Of a DNA stretch of 64,000 nucleotides, positions 31,912 to 42,330 are shown piece by piece. A program made the position numbers and the translations under genes. The stretch is from Anaspis maculata (taxonomy: Eukaryota; Arthropoda; Insecta; Coleoptera; Scraptiidae), in contig OX421963.1 of NCBI GenBank assembly GCA_949128115.1, positions 85,755,602 to 85,819,601 on the forward strand. Reading direction: 5' to 3'. Below the pieces are notes generated by a model. The model was not told the origin of the DNA. It did not search any database and was given only the letters and a program-made list of their open reading frames with translations. Positions within the stretch are counted from its first letter, which is position 1, and every line of letters begins with the position of its first letter.

Positions 31912-32253
31912 CTAAAAAAATCCGAAGGAGCACGGCATAGAAACTCTGTGGAACTCAATCGCCGATATCGCCGCAAGTCTTGTTCGACCTTCTTTGTTTG
32001 AAAATTTCGAACTGTTTTTTTCCAAGATTTTTCTGACACTTCGAAGGCGCGAATTTTGAGACATCTTGTTCAAAAACCTTGCGGTTCCAAACTGACTAAG
32101 AAACCGGCTGAAACTTATAACGGCGAAACTATACGAAATTTGCTGGAGGCTCCGATGCGAGGATAAGCTACAAACCTGGAGACTCCGACTCAAGGATAAG
32201 CTACAAACCCGTACAATTGGCGGAAGAGCCGTTCGAGAACTTGTCAGATTCAA
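31912..32253 (-). other. Segment between satellite array and Tc1 remnant, no firm gene
   Basis: A minus-strand frame of 113 codons (Ser/Arg-rich) spans this segment but has no domain. The end of the segment (about 32195-32252) contains ACAAACCCGTACAATTGG followed by AGCCGTT and CTTGTCAGATT, which recurs at 60455-60505, so it belongs to an interspersed repeat. Confidence 0.4.
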
Positions 32254-32572
32254 AAGCCAAGTATCTGGACTTTGATGAGGAAGTGTACAATTTATTATTT
32301 GGGAACGATGGTCGTCTAGAACTTTCCAACGAGCCTTATCCGAATGTAATCTTGTGTGTTTCTCAAGCTATGACTGTCAGAAAAACGTGTTATTTGAACA
32401 ATATTGCGGTCAACTGGAAGTTCTTTCCATTGGACGATAATACGAGCCCTGACAACGGTATGATTGGCCAATAATCAATATATTCTCAACATTGATTACA
32501 AAATAATTCATTCGAGGGCAAAGTTTGTCCATTTCAAAAAGATCAGTTTTCAAACTGTGTGCTAGCCACATG

Positions 32573-32830
32573 TTGCTCGCATTTAACTGCTTATCTGGAC
32601 ATAGAGCGACTACCTTGGCCAGCTATAAGCCCCGACATGAACCCTATCGGGCACCTATGGGATCGGATCAGTTATATTCCGACAACCTGGAGGAGTTGTA
32701 AGTTGCCCTCTTCGAAAAATGAAGTATTCCTCAAGAAAATATCGCTTACCTGACACGAAGCATGCCGAGACATCTGGAAACCTTGATTAGGGCTATAGGG
32801 AGGGAAATACCCGTTATTGGATGATTTATA
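32573..32830 (+). pseudogene. Tc1/mariner transposase C-terminal fragment
   Basis: The plus strand reads LTAYLDIERLPWPAISPDMNPIGHLWDRIS, corresponding to the third catalytic region of Tc1-type transposases (consensus WPxxSPDLNPIEHLWD, where the E of NPIE is G here, a lethal change). After a frame change it continues with DNLEEL and LTRSMPRHLETLIRAIG, the normal C-terminal end of Tc1 transposase. Upstream, 32217-32475 is open but not recognisable as the DNA-binding or first catalytic part. No inverted terminal repeats were found. Confidence 0.85.
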
Positions 32831-32929
32831 AAGTTACCGGTTTCTTAAGTCTGTTCAATAAAAAAAAATGTTCCGAAGTACAATTTTCACCCTTTGTTTG
32901 ACATCAGTAACTTTTTATCTTTGTTTCTT

Positions 32930-33256
32930 AGACGTCAGACTTGGCTGTTAATCAAAAATTTCTTAGGGGTTTTCTTTCCCACAAAGAACGAAATAAGACT
33001 ACTCACGGGTCTACTCACTGGACATTGCGAAGTGAGATACCACCTGCAAAAAATGGGTGAGGAAAACTCACCTATTTGCAGGCTTTGTGCATCGGCAGAT
33101 AAAACCACCGTGTACTTACTCTGCGAGTGCGAAGCACTGGCACAGAAAAGACTTACGCTGCTGGGAGGTGTGAAACTGACGCCCGCAGACATCAGTGGTA
33201 AGTCTCCCAAGAAAATCATCGGATTCGGTGGGGAGGTGGATTTCCTGGGACATTAA
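32930..33256 (+). pseudogene. LINE C-terminal tail fragment (post-RNase H region)
   Basis: Encodes RLLTGLLTGHCEVRYHLQKMG, ICRLCASADKTTVYLLCECEAL and LTLLGG...SPKKIIGF. This LTGH...C-x2-C...LCEC pattern is the standard C-terminus of insect non-LTR retrotransposons that carry RNase H (I, Loa or R1-related groups) and is a zinc-finger-like nucleic-acid-binding end. The RT and RNase H are absent. It starts near 32930 with a frame that is open upstream by chance. Confidence 0.8.
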
Positions 33257-34425
33257 ATAGAAGCATGGTCACGCACAAAAGATCTTATAGGTCGCAGTGC
33301 AGAAAGGATCCTCCGAGATCAAACGACCACCTCTAATCTACAATGTACAATCTACAGTCCCACAAACCATTGATTGTTCTCCAATTCGATCCTCGAAGTT
33401 TTTTATTGGAGTTGTTTTTGCTTCACAAGTTTCCAAAATTCCGAGCTTCACGAATTCACTTCGCAGATACGGGAAAATCCGGACAGCGAGTCGTTGCAGC
33501 TCTTTGAAATGATTAAAATTGTGAAGCATTTCGCATCAAAGCAAAATGAGGAGGAGCAAAACAACAGAAACGACTCGTGGCAGCACCATCAGCACCGAGA
33601 GCACCGGCTTGTTGCGGATTAATTTACACGGTGTTTATTTTAAAATCTGCCATGTTTTACCCGAAAACTCGAAGCAGCACCAAGAGGCGCAAAATTTATT
33701 TGCATATTTATGGATGCGCCGTGATAAATCAGTGTCTCGTCCCCGATCCCCGGTCCATATTGCAGGTATACCTGCCTACCTACATATATGGACATCAAAA
33801 AAACTGACCGGCACGCGGGATCCAAAACTCACAATTTGTTTTGCGTAATTGGCACTCGCAGCTATTAACTTTGTCCAAAGGGGGCATAAATATGCTGAGG
33901 CCCGCGCATACGCCGATCGCAATCTTTGTTATAAATACGCAGGCAGGCATCAGCCCCCGTGCGAAAAAGAGAAGAAGCGTGCATAATAAATCGACGGAAG
34001 AGAAAGAAAAAACTAGGAACAAATAAAGCCCCAGCCCCAGAAGAAGAACGCACACACAGATCACAGACTCACATAGATGGCACTTGTAATTTATTCTTAT
34101 AACACGTGGACGAGACAGAGACCCGAGGAATTTGTACCATCAACATCGTTGCGGATTCAACATAAATCGGACGCACTATGGGCGTTTTGTTGCGGGCAGA
34201 GATTTACAGAATTATTATGCTTGGAATAAACTTGGCACTTTATTATGCCTTATTGTTGGGACACGCACTTTGAGGCATGCTTCATTGTATAAGTAAACGA
34301 GCAAAAGTTATTGTTGTTGAAAGGTGAGGTGCCACAAAAAGTCGGTACCGTCTAAAATTTGAGTAGTTAGGTAAGCAACAACTAAGATTTGTTTGGAAGA
34401 GAAACAAGCGTTTTTCGGGTTTTTC
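33257..34425. other. No gene recognised
   Basis: Mixed segment. Many short overlapping frames on both strands lack domains. The part after 33550 is less AT-rich and resembles host DNA of the other unique blocks. No terminal repeats seen. Confidence 0.45.
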
Positions 34426-35046
34426 CTATAATAATACCGGTGAATTTCCGGTGTGAACACTCAAGTCGTGATTAAACGAAAGTGCAGAATTTAGTTGTCT
34501 CAAAGCCACTGCAGTTGAGGACCGCGGGTTCAGAAGCCGCGAATAGGAGCATATTATGGTTGTCGTAGGAATCAAGTGAGCGTAGAGTTGGGAAAGAAAC
34601 GGAAGGATAACAACAACAAATTCCGAAAACGCAAATCGAGTGAAGAACGATGTGTTCAAGTTACGCTGAAAATCAGTTTTGATTTCCAATCGCAAAAATA
34701 TAACGAATTTGGGTGAGTAGAATATATCCAGCCAAGGCTCAATCGGGTTCAATCCAAACGGGAACGATGTAATGTTCGGATTTTCGCACGAACGGTGGTT
34801 CGCTTCAATGCACCCCACCAGTTGCGCGTGTGCCAGTTCCTGGTTACTTCTGGTGAGATCTAGGAATTTTGGCATTGCCACTACCCGTTCACGTGTGACT
34901 TGCGGGCTCCTGTTTTTTTTTTTTTTCGGTGAAGTTTTCTGGCGATAGCGCAAGCTATATAAATCATTTCGAGCGAAAAACTCGTTATTTTCTGTCGCCG
35001 AATTCGTACCGACCATGCTGCACGAGGTTTTAGGTAAATAAAGCAC
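34426..35046 (-). CDS. Unrecognised ORF, 206 aa, low confidence
   Basis: Open minus-strand frame of 206 codons. It has a Lys-rich stretch (TSPKKKKNRSPQ) caused by a 15-base poly(T/A) run, and an aromatic/hydrophobic middle (EFVVVILPFLSQLYAHLI) that could be a membrane segment. No family resemblance. The homopolymer within it argues for a chance ORF. A second minus frame at 34881-35162 overlaps its start. Confidence 0.2.
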   Translation of the reverse strand: MLYLPKTSCSMVGTNSATENNEFFARNDLYSLRYRQKTSPKKKKNRSPQVTRERVVAMPKFLDLTRSNQELAHAQLVGCIEANHRSCENPNITSFPFGLNPIEPWLDIFYSPKFVIFLRLEIKTDFQRNLNTSFFTRFAFSEFVVVILPFLSQLYAHLIPTTTIICSYSRLLNPRSSTAVALRQLNSALSFNHDLSVHTGNSPVLL

Positions 35047-35123
35047 TGCTTGGGCTGCGGGATGGCAAATAATGGTAAAGTCATCCTTAGGGGCCCTTTT
35101 CCGACGCTGTTGCCCATTTTCCG

Positions 35124-35265
35124 TCGATATTTTCCACGATCCACCGTCGCTGGGGTTTCCACCGCCGCCGGCTATCGCTACTTTCCACGATCCACCGCCG
35201 CTGCAGTTTCCACCGCCGCCGGCTATCGCTATTTTCCACGATCCCCCGCCGCTGGAGCACCGCCA
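35124..35265 (+). repeat. 51-bp GC-rich tandem repeat, about 2.7 copies
   Basis: Unit containing TTTTCCACGATCCACCG and CCGCCGCCGGCTATCGCT, repeated at 35124, 35175 and 35226 with few differences. The 51-bp (17-codon) period preserves frame and would encode a Pro-rich repeat in the plus frame 35072-35326 (FHDPPPL..FPPPPAIA). The period being divisible by three is suggestive of a coding minisatellite but no start, domain or continuation supports a real gene. Confidence 0.75.
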
Positions 35266-36243
35266 GCCATGCTCGCTGCCGAACTTACGCCGCCACTTGC
35301 ATTGTCGGCTACCGAATCAAAGTTAAGTGGTTCTATTACGTATCCATGGACCAAACTTTCAGCCTTGGCGAGAATTCAGAAAGCTGGTGAACGCTCGAGT
35401 CGATAAGAGCGATATCACGACATCACCAAACCTCCGCCGACGGTTGAATAGTCCCGCAGGCCAACATCACCAGACGTCGGTCGGAGCTACGTCAAGCCTG
35501 GGCGCTCTGCTATTTTGAATTACCGACAACTTTCCGGCTGAGCTAGCAGAACTTCCGGGAAATCACGAGCTGACGCCAGGAATACCGTCGGAGGTCCGGT
35601 GGCCTGGTGGGGGCGGAAGGAATGGAGATGCCAGGACTTCGGCAACGCACGTCGGCCACAGGGAATTCCTTTTCCATTTTTCTTCTATTTGCGAGAAAAC
35701 TGGAAATTATGTAGACCCGGCACGTTGCGTTTCGAATTCAATTGTTATATTGCGGTGGCCTTATACCCCGTCTTCACTTGGAAAAATATTCAACTCCTCC
35801 AAGTTTAGTTTGTAAGCAGCCCTCCGCCAGTATTGTTTGTGTTGCGAAACGAGAAGCTTCATTTCTCGTATCTTGTACCTGGCTCAGTTCATTCATTTTC
35901 CATATGTAAATTACACGATTTGTACAATGCACTTGTTACTTGTTCTCGTTCACTTGTATGTTTCCTCCGCACAATATTCAAGTTTGATTGCCGTTGTATG
36001 GAACGAACTCCTCCGGTCCGCATGGATCGAAAATTTTTGAGTTTGATCCCGCAATAACGTGGCGGAGATGGTGTGTGCCAATCGAGGGGCGTCCATGAAA
36101 GCCAAACTTTTTCCCTATTTCTTAACTGGCAGCCGTCTGTATCAGCAGAGCTGCAGACATCGCCATCATCGCACCAGTAGAAATTTCAAGGGTTGTTGAT
36201 TGTTCGATTTTAGTAGGTACCTTGGCGTGACGCAACAGCTAAG

Positions 36244-36465
36244 TTGGTGTCTAAAGCGGTTGAGAATCACCGATTTCTATGGTTTGTAGCTCCAGACCGA
36301 CTGGTGATGGACAACAGAACTCAATTTAAAAGCCACCAACTTCAGGATCTACTTCAGTTTCATAATGTGTTGCCGGTCTATACGTCCAACTACCACCCCC
36401 AGGCCAACCCGATGAAAAGACGAAACCGAGATATTGGAGTGATGCTAATGCCGCTAGTTTGACTC
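36244..36465 (+). pseudogene. Ty3/gypsy integrase fragment
   Basis: The frame reads APDRLVMDNRTQFKSHQLQDLL, HNVLPVYTSNYHPQANP and RRNRDIGV. This is the second catalytic Asp region (DNGTQF, with G changed to R) through the third catalytic region (NPxERxNR, with the Glu replaced by Lys: ANPMKRRNRD). Two key positions are lost. Similar to, but distinct from, the integrase at 24.5 kb, so a different gypsy lineage. No LTR or adjacent domain is evident. Confidence 0.85.
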
Positions 36466-38430
36466 AAGTTTTTGTTATTCAGTTATGAAACTTGTTTTCT
36501 CTTAAAGATTCCAAAGATTGTGTTTCTCCATCTTTCATATCACGATTTTTCAGTTCAATTAAAAGTAGACATTCCATAGTTTTTATGTTTTTACAGGCAA
36601 GTTTTTCTTCTTTCTTGAAGCCTTAGATCACACATTACGCTTCTTGTACCTCAAAAAATATTCTTAGGGCCTCTTCACTCCCTTAATCATACCTATTTCA
36701 ATTTTATTTTTTTTTTATTTTGGAAATGTCTTTAAGTTTAAACTCAAGTACCTCTTTGTGGCCTTCGAAAGAGACCTGAATGGTAAATTTCTGTCAAGGA
36801 ATAAGCCTGCTGCGTTCAATTCGGCAACGCCTTATATGTCACCAATTTAACTTCATCCTCAACTTAGAGGGAACAGCCACGTGTCCACGAATCCAAAATA
36901 TGCATTCGAAAGCTTGGCCCTTGAGTGAGACTCTCTAACAAGCGACTTAATTTCCATAGCAAACTACCGGACAAACAAGAATAATAACCAGATATCTCGA
37001 TATAAAACCATCAATTCTAATTTATAGTTCCTCCACAGAGAGGTGCCTACCATGCGTGTGCGCCCATAAAAACACCTCCGCGGCTCAGAAAATTGTAGCA
37101 AATAAACCCGCACCGACCATATAATACAGACCACAATATCTGATCTATTATGATGATTTACTGGTTCTTAAATCACGGAACTTTACGACTCTTCTTGTCC
37201 TCTTATTACTCTCGCGCGCGAGCTTATCTCAAATAATATGACCCGAAAGTGATAAGCGAAGGCGTGACCACAAAAGAACCAGCATGATTGATGAACAATT
37301 ATTGACACTTGTGAATCGCCCAAGATGCCCACCGTGGATGCCATTCATCATAATTTCTACTTTCAAGAGGTTTACGGCTGCAGAGCAGGCCAGAGCTAAT
37401 TTTTGGCCGTGTTCTCGTCGTAGTTGAGCCTTAAGCCTTGTTTGCTCGGCTTAAAAAGGCTTCCCCCTGCCGGGTGCCCATATACCCGCGTGTGTTTATG
37501 GTGTGTAAAACAAACTATTAGTTTTGTGCTTCCACGAGTTAACACCTGGGCCACTAATCTCGCGACCGCGTGCCCATTCACGATTCTCGGTGATTCTTTT
37601 TTTTTTTGTTCTTCTCCTCCTCCCGGGTATGCGGCTCCTTCGGCAAAAGTTGCCCGGACGAAGATAGAGGAATTATGTACTTATCACTTACACACATATT
37701 TTGTTTTCTTTTACAATAAAGTCGAACACGCCGGGGCATAATGTCTCACTAAGTCGTCGTCCAGGTGCGTTCTCATGATAGGCTCTCTGCTGCGGGCTTA
37801 TTCTTTGGAACTTGTGGGCTTTACGATTTGAATTTCGCCGAGCAAATAGGCAACTGGTGTACTACGCTAATCGAACACTCTGTAACAATGTCTCTAGAAA
37901 TACAGCCAATCGTGTTCGAGGTTTTTGACTGTTCTTAAGCAATTCGCTAAGCAACTACTCTAATACCTATAATAGTAAAAATGCCGTTAAATTTCAAGTA
38001 GGTACTGTGTTCACTGTGATTTGAGTGACCTGGGAAAAATTGTTTCAAGTCTGGCCTTGTAGGCTCGTCGCCTTCTTGTCTGGTGTATACCTGGCACTTA
38101 CCATCCGAAAGTTAGGTCATGTCGCCATATGAGCCTGAGGCTGACGACCAATTCATCGATACTGAATTATATTTCAACTCAACTATAGATTAAGTTAAGA
38201 CTCATTTGCATTCTACGGGATGAACTCTTTATTCAGGAGTTACCTGCGAATTAATAAATCAGCACTTAAGGCTAGTCTACAACACGGTGTTCAGTGGTAA
38301 GTCGCAAGGGTTTGTCCAGCTTCAACTTTCATGTACGACTCACCAGTCCACCACTTACTTACAACGAAACATTCAACATCGTATTGTTCAAATTGAAAAC
38401 ATTCTTCCATCCTTGTCAAAGTGGTGTTGT
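36466..38430. other. No gene recognised; AT-rich then host-like
   Basis: 36466-36760 is AT-rich with no motif. 37000-37800 has GC-mixed, CTCTCGCGCGCGAGC-type sequence resembling the other unique blocks; opposite-strand ORFs at 37396-37581 and 37424-37741 overlap and are not supported. The rest has no recognisable feature. Confidence 0.45.
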
Positions 38431-38433
38431 GGC

Positions 38434-38705
38434 AGTAAAGGTTTTTCTATTGTTCTTCGAATTATACCACAAATTATGGACTTCTTTGGCCAACCGGTTT
38501 CGCCGTTAGGCATCGTAATAAATAAATAACACAAAATGTCACTTCTCAAGTAAGATCCTTTATTCCTTTTAATATACAAAGCTTCAATAGACTCATTACA
38601 GCCCTGACGATGCCTAACGGCGAAACCGGTTAGCCAAAGAAGTCCATAATTTGTGGTGTAATCCGAAGAAAAATAGAAAAACCTTTACCACATTGTTCAT
38701 CAACA
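38434..38705. repeat. Inverted repeat with hammerhead-like cores, Penelope-terminus remnant
   Basis: Arms 38434-38515 and 38608-38705 are imperfect inverted copies around a spacer of about 90 bp. Each contains a CAAATTATGGACTTCTTTGG-type segment, an AACCGGTT palindrome and a CGCCGTTAGGC stem. The right arm has a complete hammerhead core on the plus strand. The arrangement is the same as the ends of the Penelope-like element at 1.8-9.4 kb, but the sequences differ and no polymerase lies between, so this is a remnant or non-autonomous form of a second family. Confidence 0.75.
38598..38645 (+). ncRNA. Hammerhead ribozyme-like core, second family
   Basis: CTGACGA (38604-38610), a 3-bp stem II GCC-TAAC-GGC (38612-38621) and GAAAC (38622-38626), followed by CCGGTT. 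The last A of GAAA with CCGGT forms the self-complementary ACCGGT, so stem III has no loop and could form only between two molecules. Dimeric hammerheads with such stems are described for Penelope-like elements. The left-arm counterpart has TTACGA in place of CTGACGA and is degenerate. Confidence 0.65.
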
Positions 38706-39502
38706 AATTTCTCAGGATGTCTCTTCTTCCGTCTCTTTTACTTTCATTCACATACCTTATATGCTTTATCCCTTAGAACATCTTCTCGAACACATCTTGA
38801 TCCCCTAGGATAATTTGTTGGTTACTCAGTTGGGTTGGTGATATCTTCCTCTTTATGATCAAATAACGTTCTTAGTTTAGGTTTCTGTCCCTCATCCATG
38901 GAACTGTTTGTCCTCAAAGGATTCCCACAGATCTTGTTTGCATTGACAAAAAAAAATTCTGAATCACAATAAGCTCTGCATGACCCATATATTTGTTGCT
39001 GTAGAGCTGTGGTTTCTGTTCTATTAACACGTGATCTTCACTTGCGAGAGAAAAACCGGCTCACCCTAAATTTTCAGTCGAATTCAAAGTGTCGTAACTC
39101 CTGCATGAAAAGACTTATAAAAAGTCTGAAAAAACTTCAACCCTGGATAGCTGACTTCTTGGAACACTTGAACTATCATCCATTTGACGCGGTGTTTCTT
39201 CAGACTGTCAGTGTGTGTTATATGTAAGACATCGCGTATAAGGTCCTGCAAAAACTTGAAAGTTGGGGATTGTTACATTTTTCCCTTGAAATGGTTTTGA
39301 AAACACGCACCTATCTTTCTCAACTACAGAGTGGTGTTGAAAAATAACTTTTTGGTCCTGCCGTGACAATTTTTTCTTTGTTGGCCGATTTTCAAAATCC
39401 GGGATTCATGTTGAAGCTAAAACTTCAGATCCTTCCCTGTATCAATCGCCTTCAAAATTGATTACTGGTCCAAAGTACCTGTCTTTCTTTGAAACCGGCT
39501 CA
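38706..39502. other. AT-rich segment, no gene recognised
   Basis: A plus frame at 39009-39227 shows no domain. The sequence (TGAAAAAACTTCAACCC and similar) has the look of old non-coding transposon debris but no repeat partner was found in the window. Confidence 0.4.
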
Positions 39503-39524
39503 AATGTGGGAGTAGTCAAAAAAG
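39503..39524. repeat. SINE target-site duplication, left copy
   Basis: 22 bp identical to 39707-39728. Length is typical for LINE-mobilised SINEs. Confidence 0.93.
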
Positions 39525-39706
39525 TTTGTTTTTCTCCTTATCGGCACTTCTTGTGCCATAGGAGTTTGCTGCCTTTTATTTAGTATTCATACAAGCTGAA
39601 AAATTCCGTTTAAACAGCACAACACCCAGACCTACTGCCCGGGAATCGAACTCGGGAGCTCTGCTTGCCGAGCGAATACGCAGTCCACTCGACTAGCGGG
39701 CCGTCT
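39525..39706 (-). mobile_element. tRNA-derived SINE, 182 bp, with 22-bp target duplication
   Basis: The element lies between two perfect 22-bp direct repeats (39503-39524 and 39707-39728). On the minus strand its head, at the 39706 end, contains an A-box-like TAGTCGAGTGG and a B box GTTCGATTCCC (39651-39641) with a paired T-arm, the internal RNA polymerase III promoter of a tRNA. The acceptor arm does not pair, so it is not a functional tRNA. The body ends in an A-rich tail, GGAGAAAAACAAA, beside the duplication. A diverged second copy is at 48440-48580. Perfect duplications indicate a young insertion. Confidence 0.92.
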
Positions 39707-39728
39707 AATGTGGGAGTAGTCAAAAAAG
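39707..39728. repeat. SINE target-site duplication, right copy
   Basis: 22 bp identical to 39503-39524, immediately next to the tRNA-like head. Confidence 0.93.
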
Positions 39729-41130
39729 AGTTTGCGTGTTTTAATCCCAAAAAACAACAAAATTTCAACAGTTCGTTAGAAAATAACATTTTTTTGGTAA
39801 GTAGTATTACCCCTCCTTGCCCTTATAGCCCAGGCATATTAGGTTTTGACCCGCAACAAATTCCCACAAAGCGGAAATTTGGTATACGGGCCTTGTAAGA
39901 CCTAAGGAATAACATATCAAAATACTCGGTGGCACACTCTTGTGCGTCATTGATTGTGGGGGAGGGGGCTAAATATTGCCATTCTAAATGCGTAAATGAT
40001 ACCCTGTAGCTTATATAAATGAAAAAAATCATATTTAGATACCTCAAGGCCTCACAATATTTGCTTGACGTTAAAATTGTTGATAAGTAGTTTGGGTTGC
40101 CTGGAAAAAAAAAGATCGGCAAAATTTATTTTGTTTTTCTCTCAAAAACCTCGAATTGATATCGGCAAGTGTGGTATCGTTTCTAACTAAATCTTGGCCT
40201 CTGATACCAAATATGGTGTTTAGAATTGAATTGAAACACGAATTAACAAGTTTTACTGAAAAAACGACGATTTTTGCCATCTGAAATTGTCGTTTTGTAA
40301 TTTCGGTTTCCGTATGATTAGAATCCTCTCAATTGAGTATTTCCAACAGTATTTATTGTTCTTAACCATTTTATACCTGAAAACGATAAAAACAATGTGC
40401 CTGTATTCATTACAAGATCAGAAAATTGATCTGTTGTGAAAGTGATTATATGCCCAATTTTCTCCCGAAAATGCATACAATTTTTGCAGTTCTTTTTTTT
40501 ACTGATGAATGATGGAGCGGTTCCACTGTTTTTGTGTGTAATACTTAGCGAAGTTCTTCCTCTATCAGAAAATACCAAAAGCTATTGTATCTATCGGGCA
40601 ATAGAAACATAAAATCATCTTTTCTGTAGCCGTTATTCCATTTTCAAAAAAAAAAGTAGATGTAAAACTTGTTTAATAAAAAATTTATGCTCTGACTTTG
40701 TAATATGAATAGACGTAAGCAATTGATGCTGTTTTTGTCCAAGATAAACATGAGTATAGGATTTGTCGGTAATTTTTATTTTTGACAGCTTCAGACAATG
40801 ATGCCTCTAAATGAAGAAACCACAATTTTTCTGTAGAGAATTCATTATTTTCAGGATGAGCACTGTGAATATCAACTGTTCACTCATCAGTCTCATCACT
40901 TGGGTCTGTTTCGAAGATGGGAAGAAGAACCTATTAACAATGCTCAGCTTTATTGGCCATCACAAAATATTCTTACATGTTTCTCATTTAAAGGTCCAGG
41001 AGAGAAATTCCACCTTGCGCGTACACTATTCACACCACTATCAAGCAGAAATGTTTCATGGCTACCGAAGTTCACTTCATACGCAACAACATACCGTGTT
41101 TCCTTTGAAACCCACCTTATATTGTTGAAA
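39729..41130. other. AT-rich segment, no gene recognised
   Basis: Short frames (for example 39823-40122 minus and 40811-41128 plus) have no domain. The two overlapping plus frames at 40811-41133 share residues only through shifted reading. No terminal repeats could be paired. Confidence 0.4.
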
Positions 41131-41134
41131 TGAT

Positions 41135-41670
41135 TGGTTCGTCCACAGGAACAGATTCAGAGAAAAGTGTCTGGGTGAATTTTTTGACTAGATATTCAAA
41201 GCCCCAAAATCGTAGGAGGCACAGAGGTGTAAATCCAAATATTTTGATATGTTCTTCCTTAGGGATCATACCAGTTATATATCAATATTCAACTTTGTGC
41301 GACATTGCTTGGGGCTTTAAATTCTCACATGTTTTTTCCTGAAATATCCGGGCGACAAATTAACACTCAGCCGCCTTTCCCGCAGAACTCACCAATCGGA
41401 AGAATTACAAAGGATTCCTCACACACTTAAGCACTAACGACAAATCTCTCTCGTTCATTCGAAACATATCTTATATAGATCGGATACTTCGTTCACTTGC
41501 AGGAACAGCTTGGAGATAGGTATCTCTCTAATTCTTAGAACTTGTCCTTTGAGGATGAAAATCGAAGGACGCACGAGGGTGTAAGTCCGAGTATTTTTAT
41601 ATGTTGTTCCTTAGGTCCAATAGAACATATACACCAAAATTCAGCTTTGAGGGAGGAATTTGTTACGGGT
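41135..41670. repeat. Two diverged direct repeats 355 bp apart
   Basis: The segments at about 41140-41305 and 41490-41662 align: both have a (T)CGTTCACTTGCAGGAACAG-like start, a GGTGTAA(A/G)TCC(A/G)A(A/G)TATTTT core, TTCTTCCTTAGG or TTGTTCCTTAGG, and ATTCA(A/G)CTTTG. Similarity is perhaps 70-75%. They could be LTR remnants, internal repeats of a DNA element, or a local duplication. No coding domain lies between them. Confidence 0.6.
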
Positions 41671-41689
41671 TACCACGATTTTTCGACTA

Positions 41690-42330
41690 AAATGCCTGGG
41701 CTATTATAACCGCTTGCATGCGGTTAGGCATTGATCTTATAAGATTATTGTTCCACTCTTCTGCGACGGCGACCATTGCCTCTGGGACGGAATCAGCAGC
41801 AGGAACTCTTGCCCGTATTCTCCTCCTGAGTTCATCCCGGAAGAGTTCGATTGGGTTCTAATCTGGGCTGCATGCTGCCACCTCATAACCCTGATATCAA
41901 CTTCATCGAGTTACTCTCTAACGATACTTTAACCGGTGCCAGAACCTCTTTGATGTACTTAAGGGCTGTCAAACCCCTTCGATCACGTCCACAGTCTGCC
42001 ATAGCGATGAAAATCAGTTCAGTATGCGACTCTAATGAAATGCCACCTCCGATTACGCACGAACCACCGCCGTATGCGACCCCGAGTCTAGTGTGTTCCA
42101 AAAATTGTAAATTATTTGCATTATTCGGATCCGGAATCATTCCATTGAACGAAGTGCTGAAGTTCCCCGAAACAATTCGGAAAACAAGGCAATGCCCTGC
42201 GGCCATCGCCACTGTTTAGTAGGTATGCCGAGAGATAAACATCATCGATTTCCAATCGGAAAGCGCCAGCCACTTCCGAGCACGTCGTGATGAATTACCT
42301 TTTTGATTCCACGCAACACTTTCGGAGATA
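41690..42330 (-). pseudogene. Tc1/mariner transposase remnant, minus strand
   Basis: From 42212 to 41883 the minus strand reads GGGISLESHTELIFI and LTALKYIKEVLAPV, the middle of a Tc1-type DDE domain (VWGGIS...). After a stop it continues SPD-x-NPIELFRDELRRRIRAR and LIRSMPNRMQAVI to about 41700, the third catalytic region and C-terminus, with NPIE intact. Further upstream (42330-42215) a weaker RKWLALSDWKSMMF may be the first catalytic region. Frame breaks lie near 41880 and 42215. It is a different Tc1 family from the fragment at 32.6 kb, which has a G in place of the E. No inverted termini identified. Confidence 0.83.

Noticed and set aside
39630..39706. A tRNA gene on the minus strand
   Set aside because: The B box and T arm look right, but the acceptor stem does not pair, and the segment is the head of a SINE bounded by target duplications.
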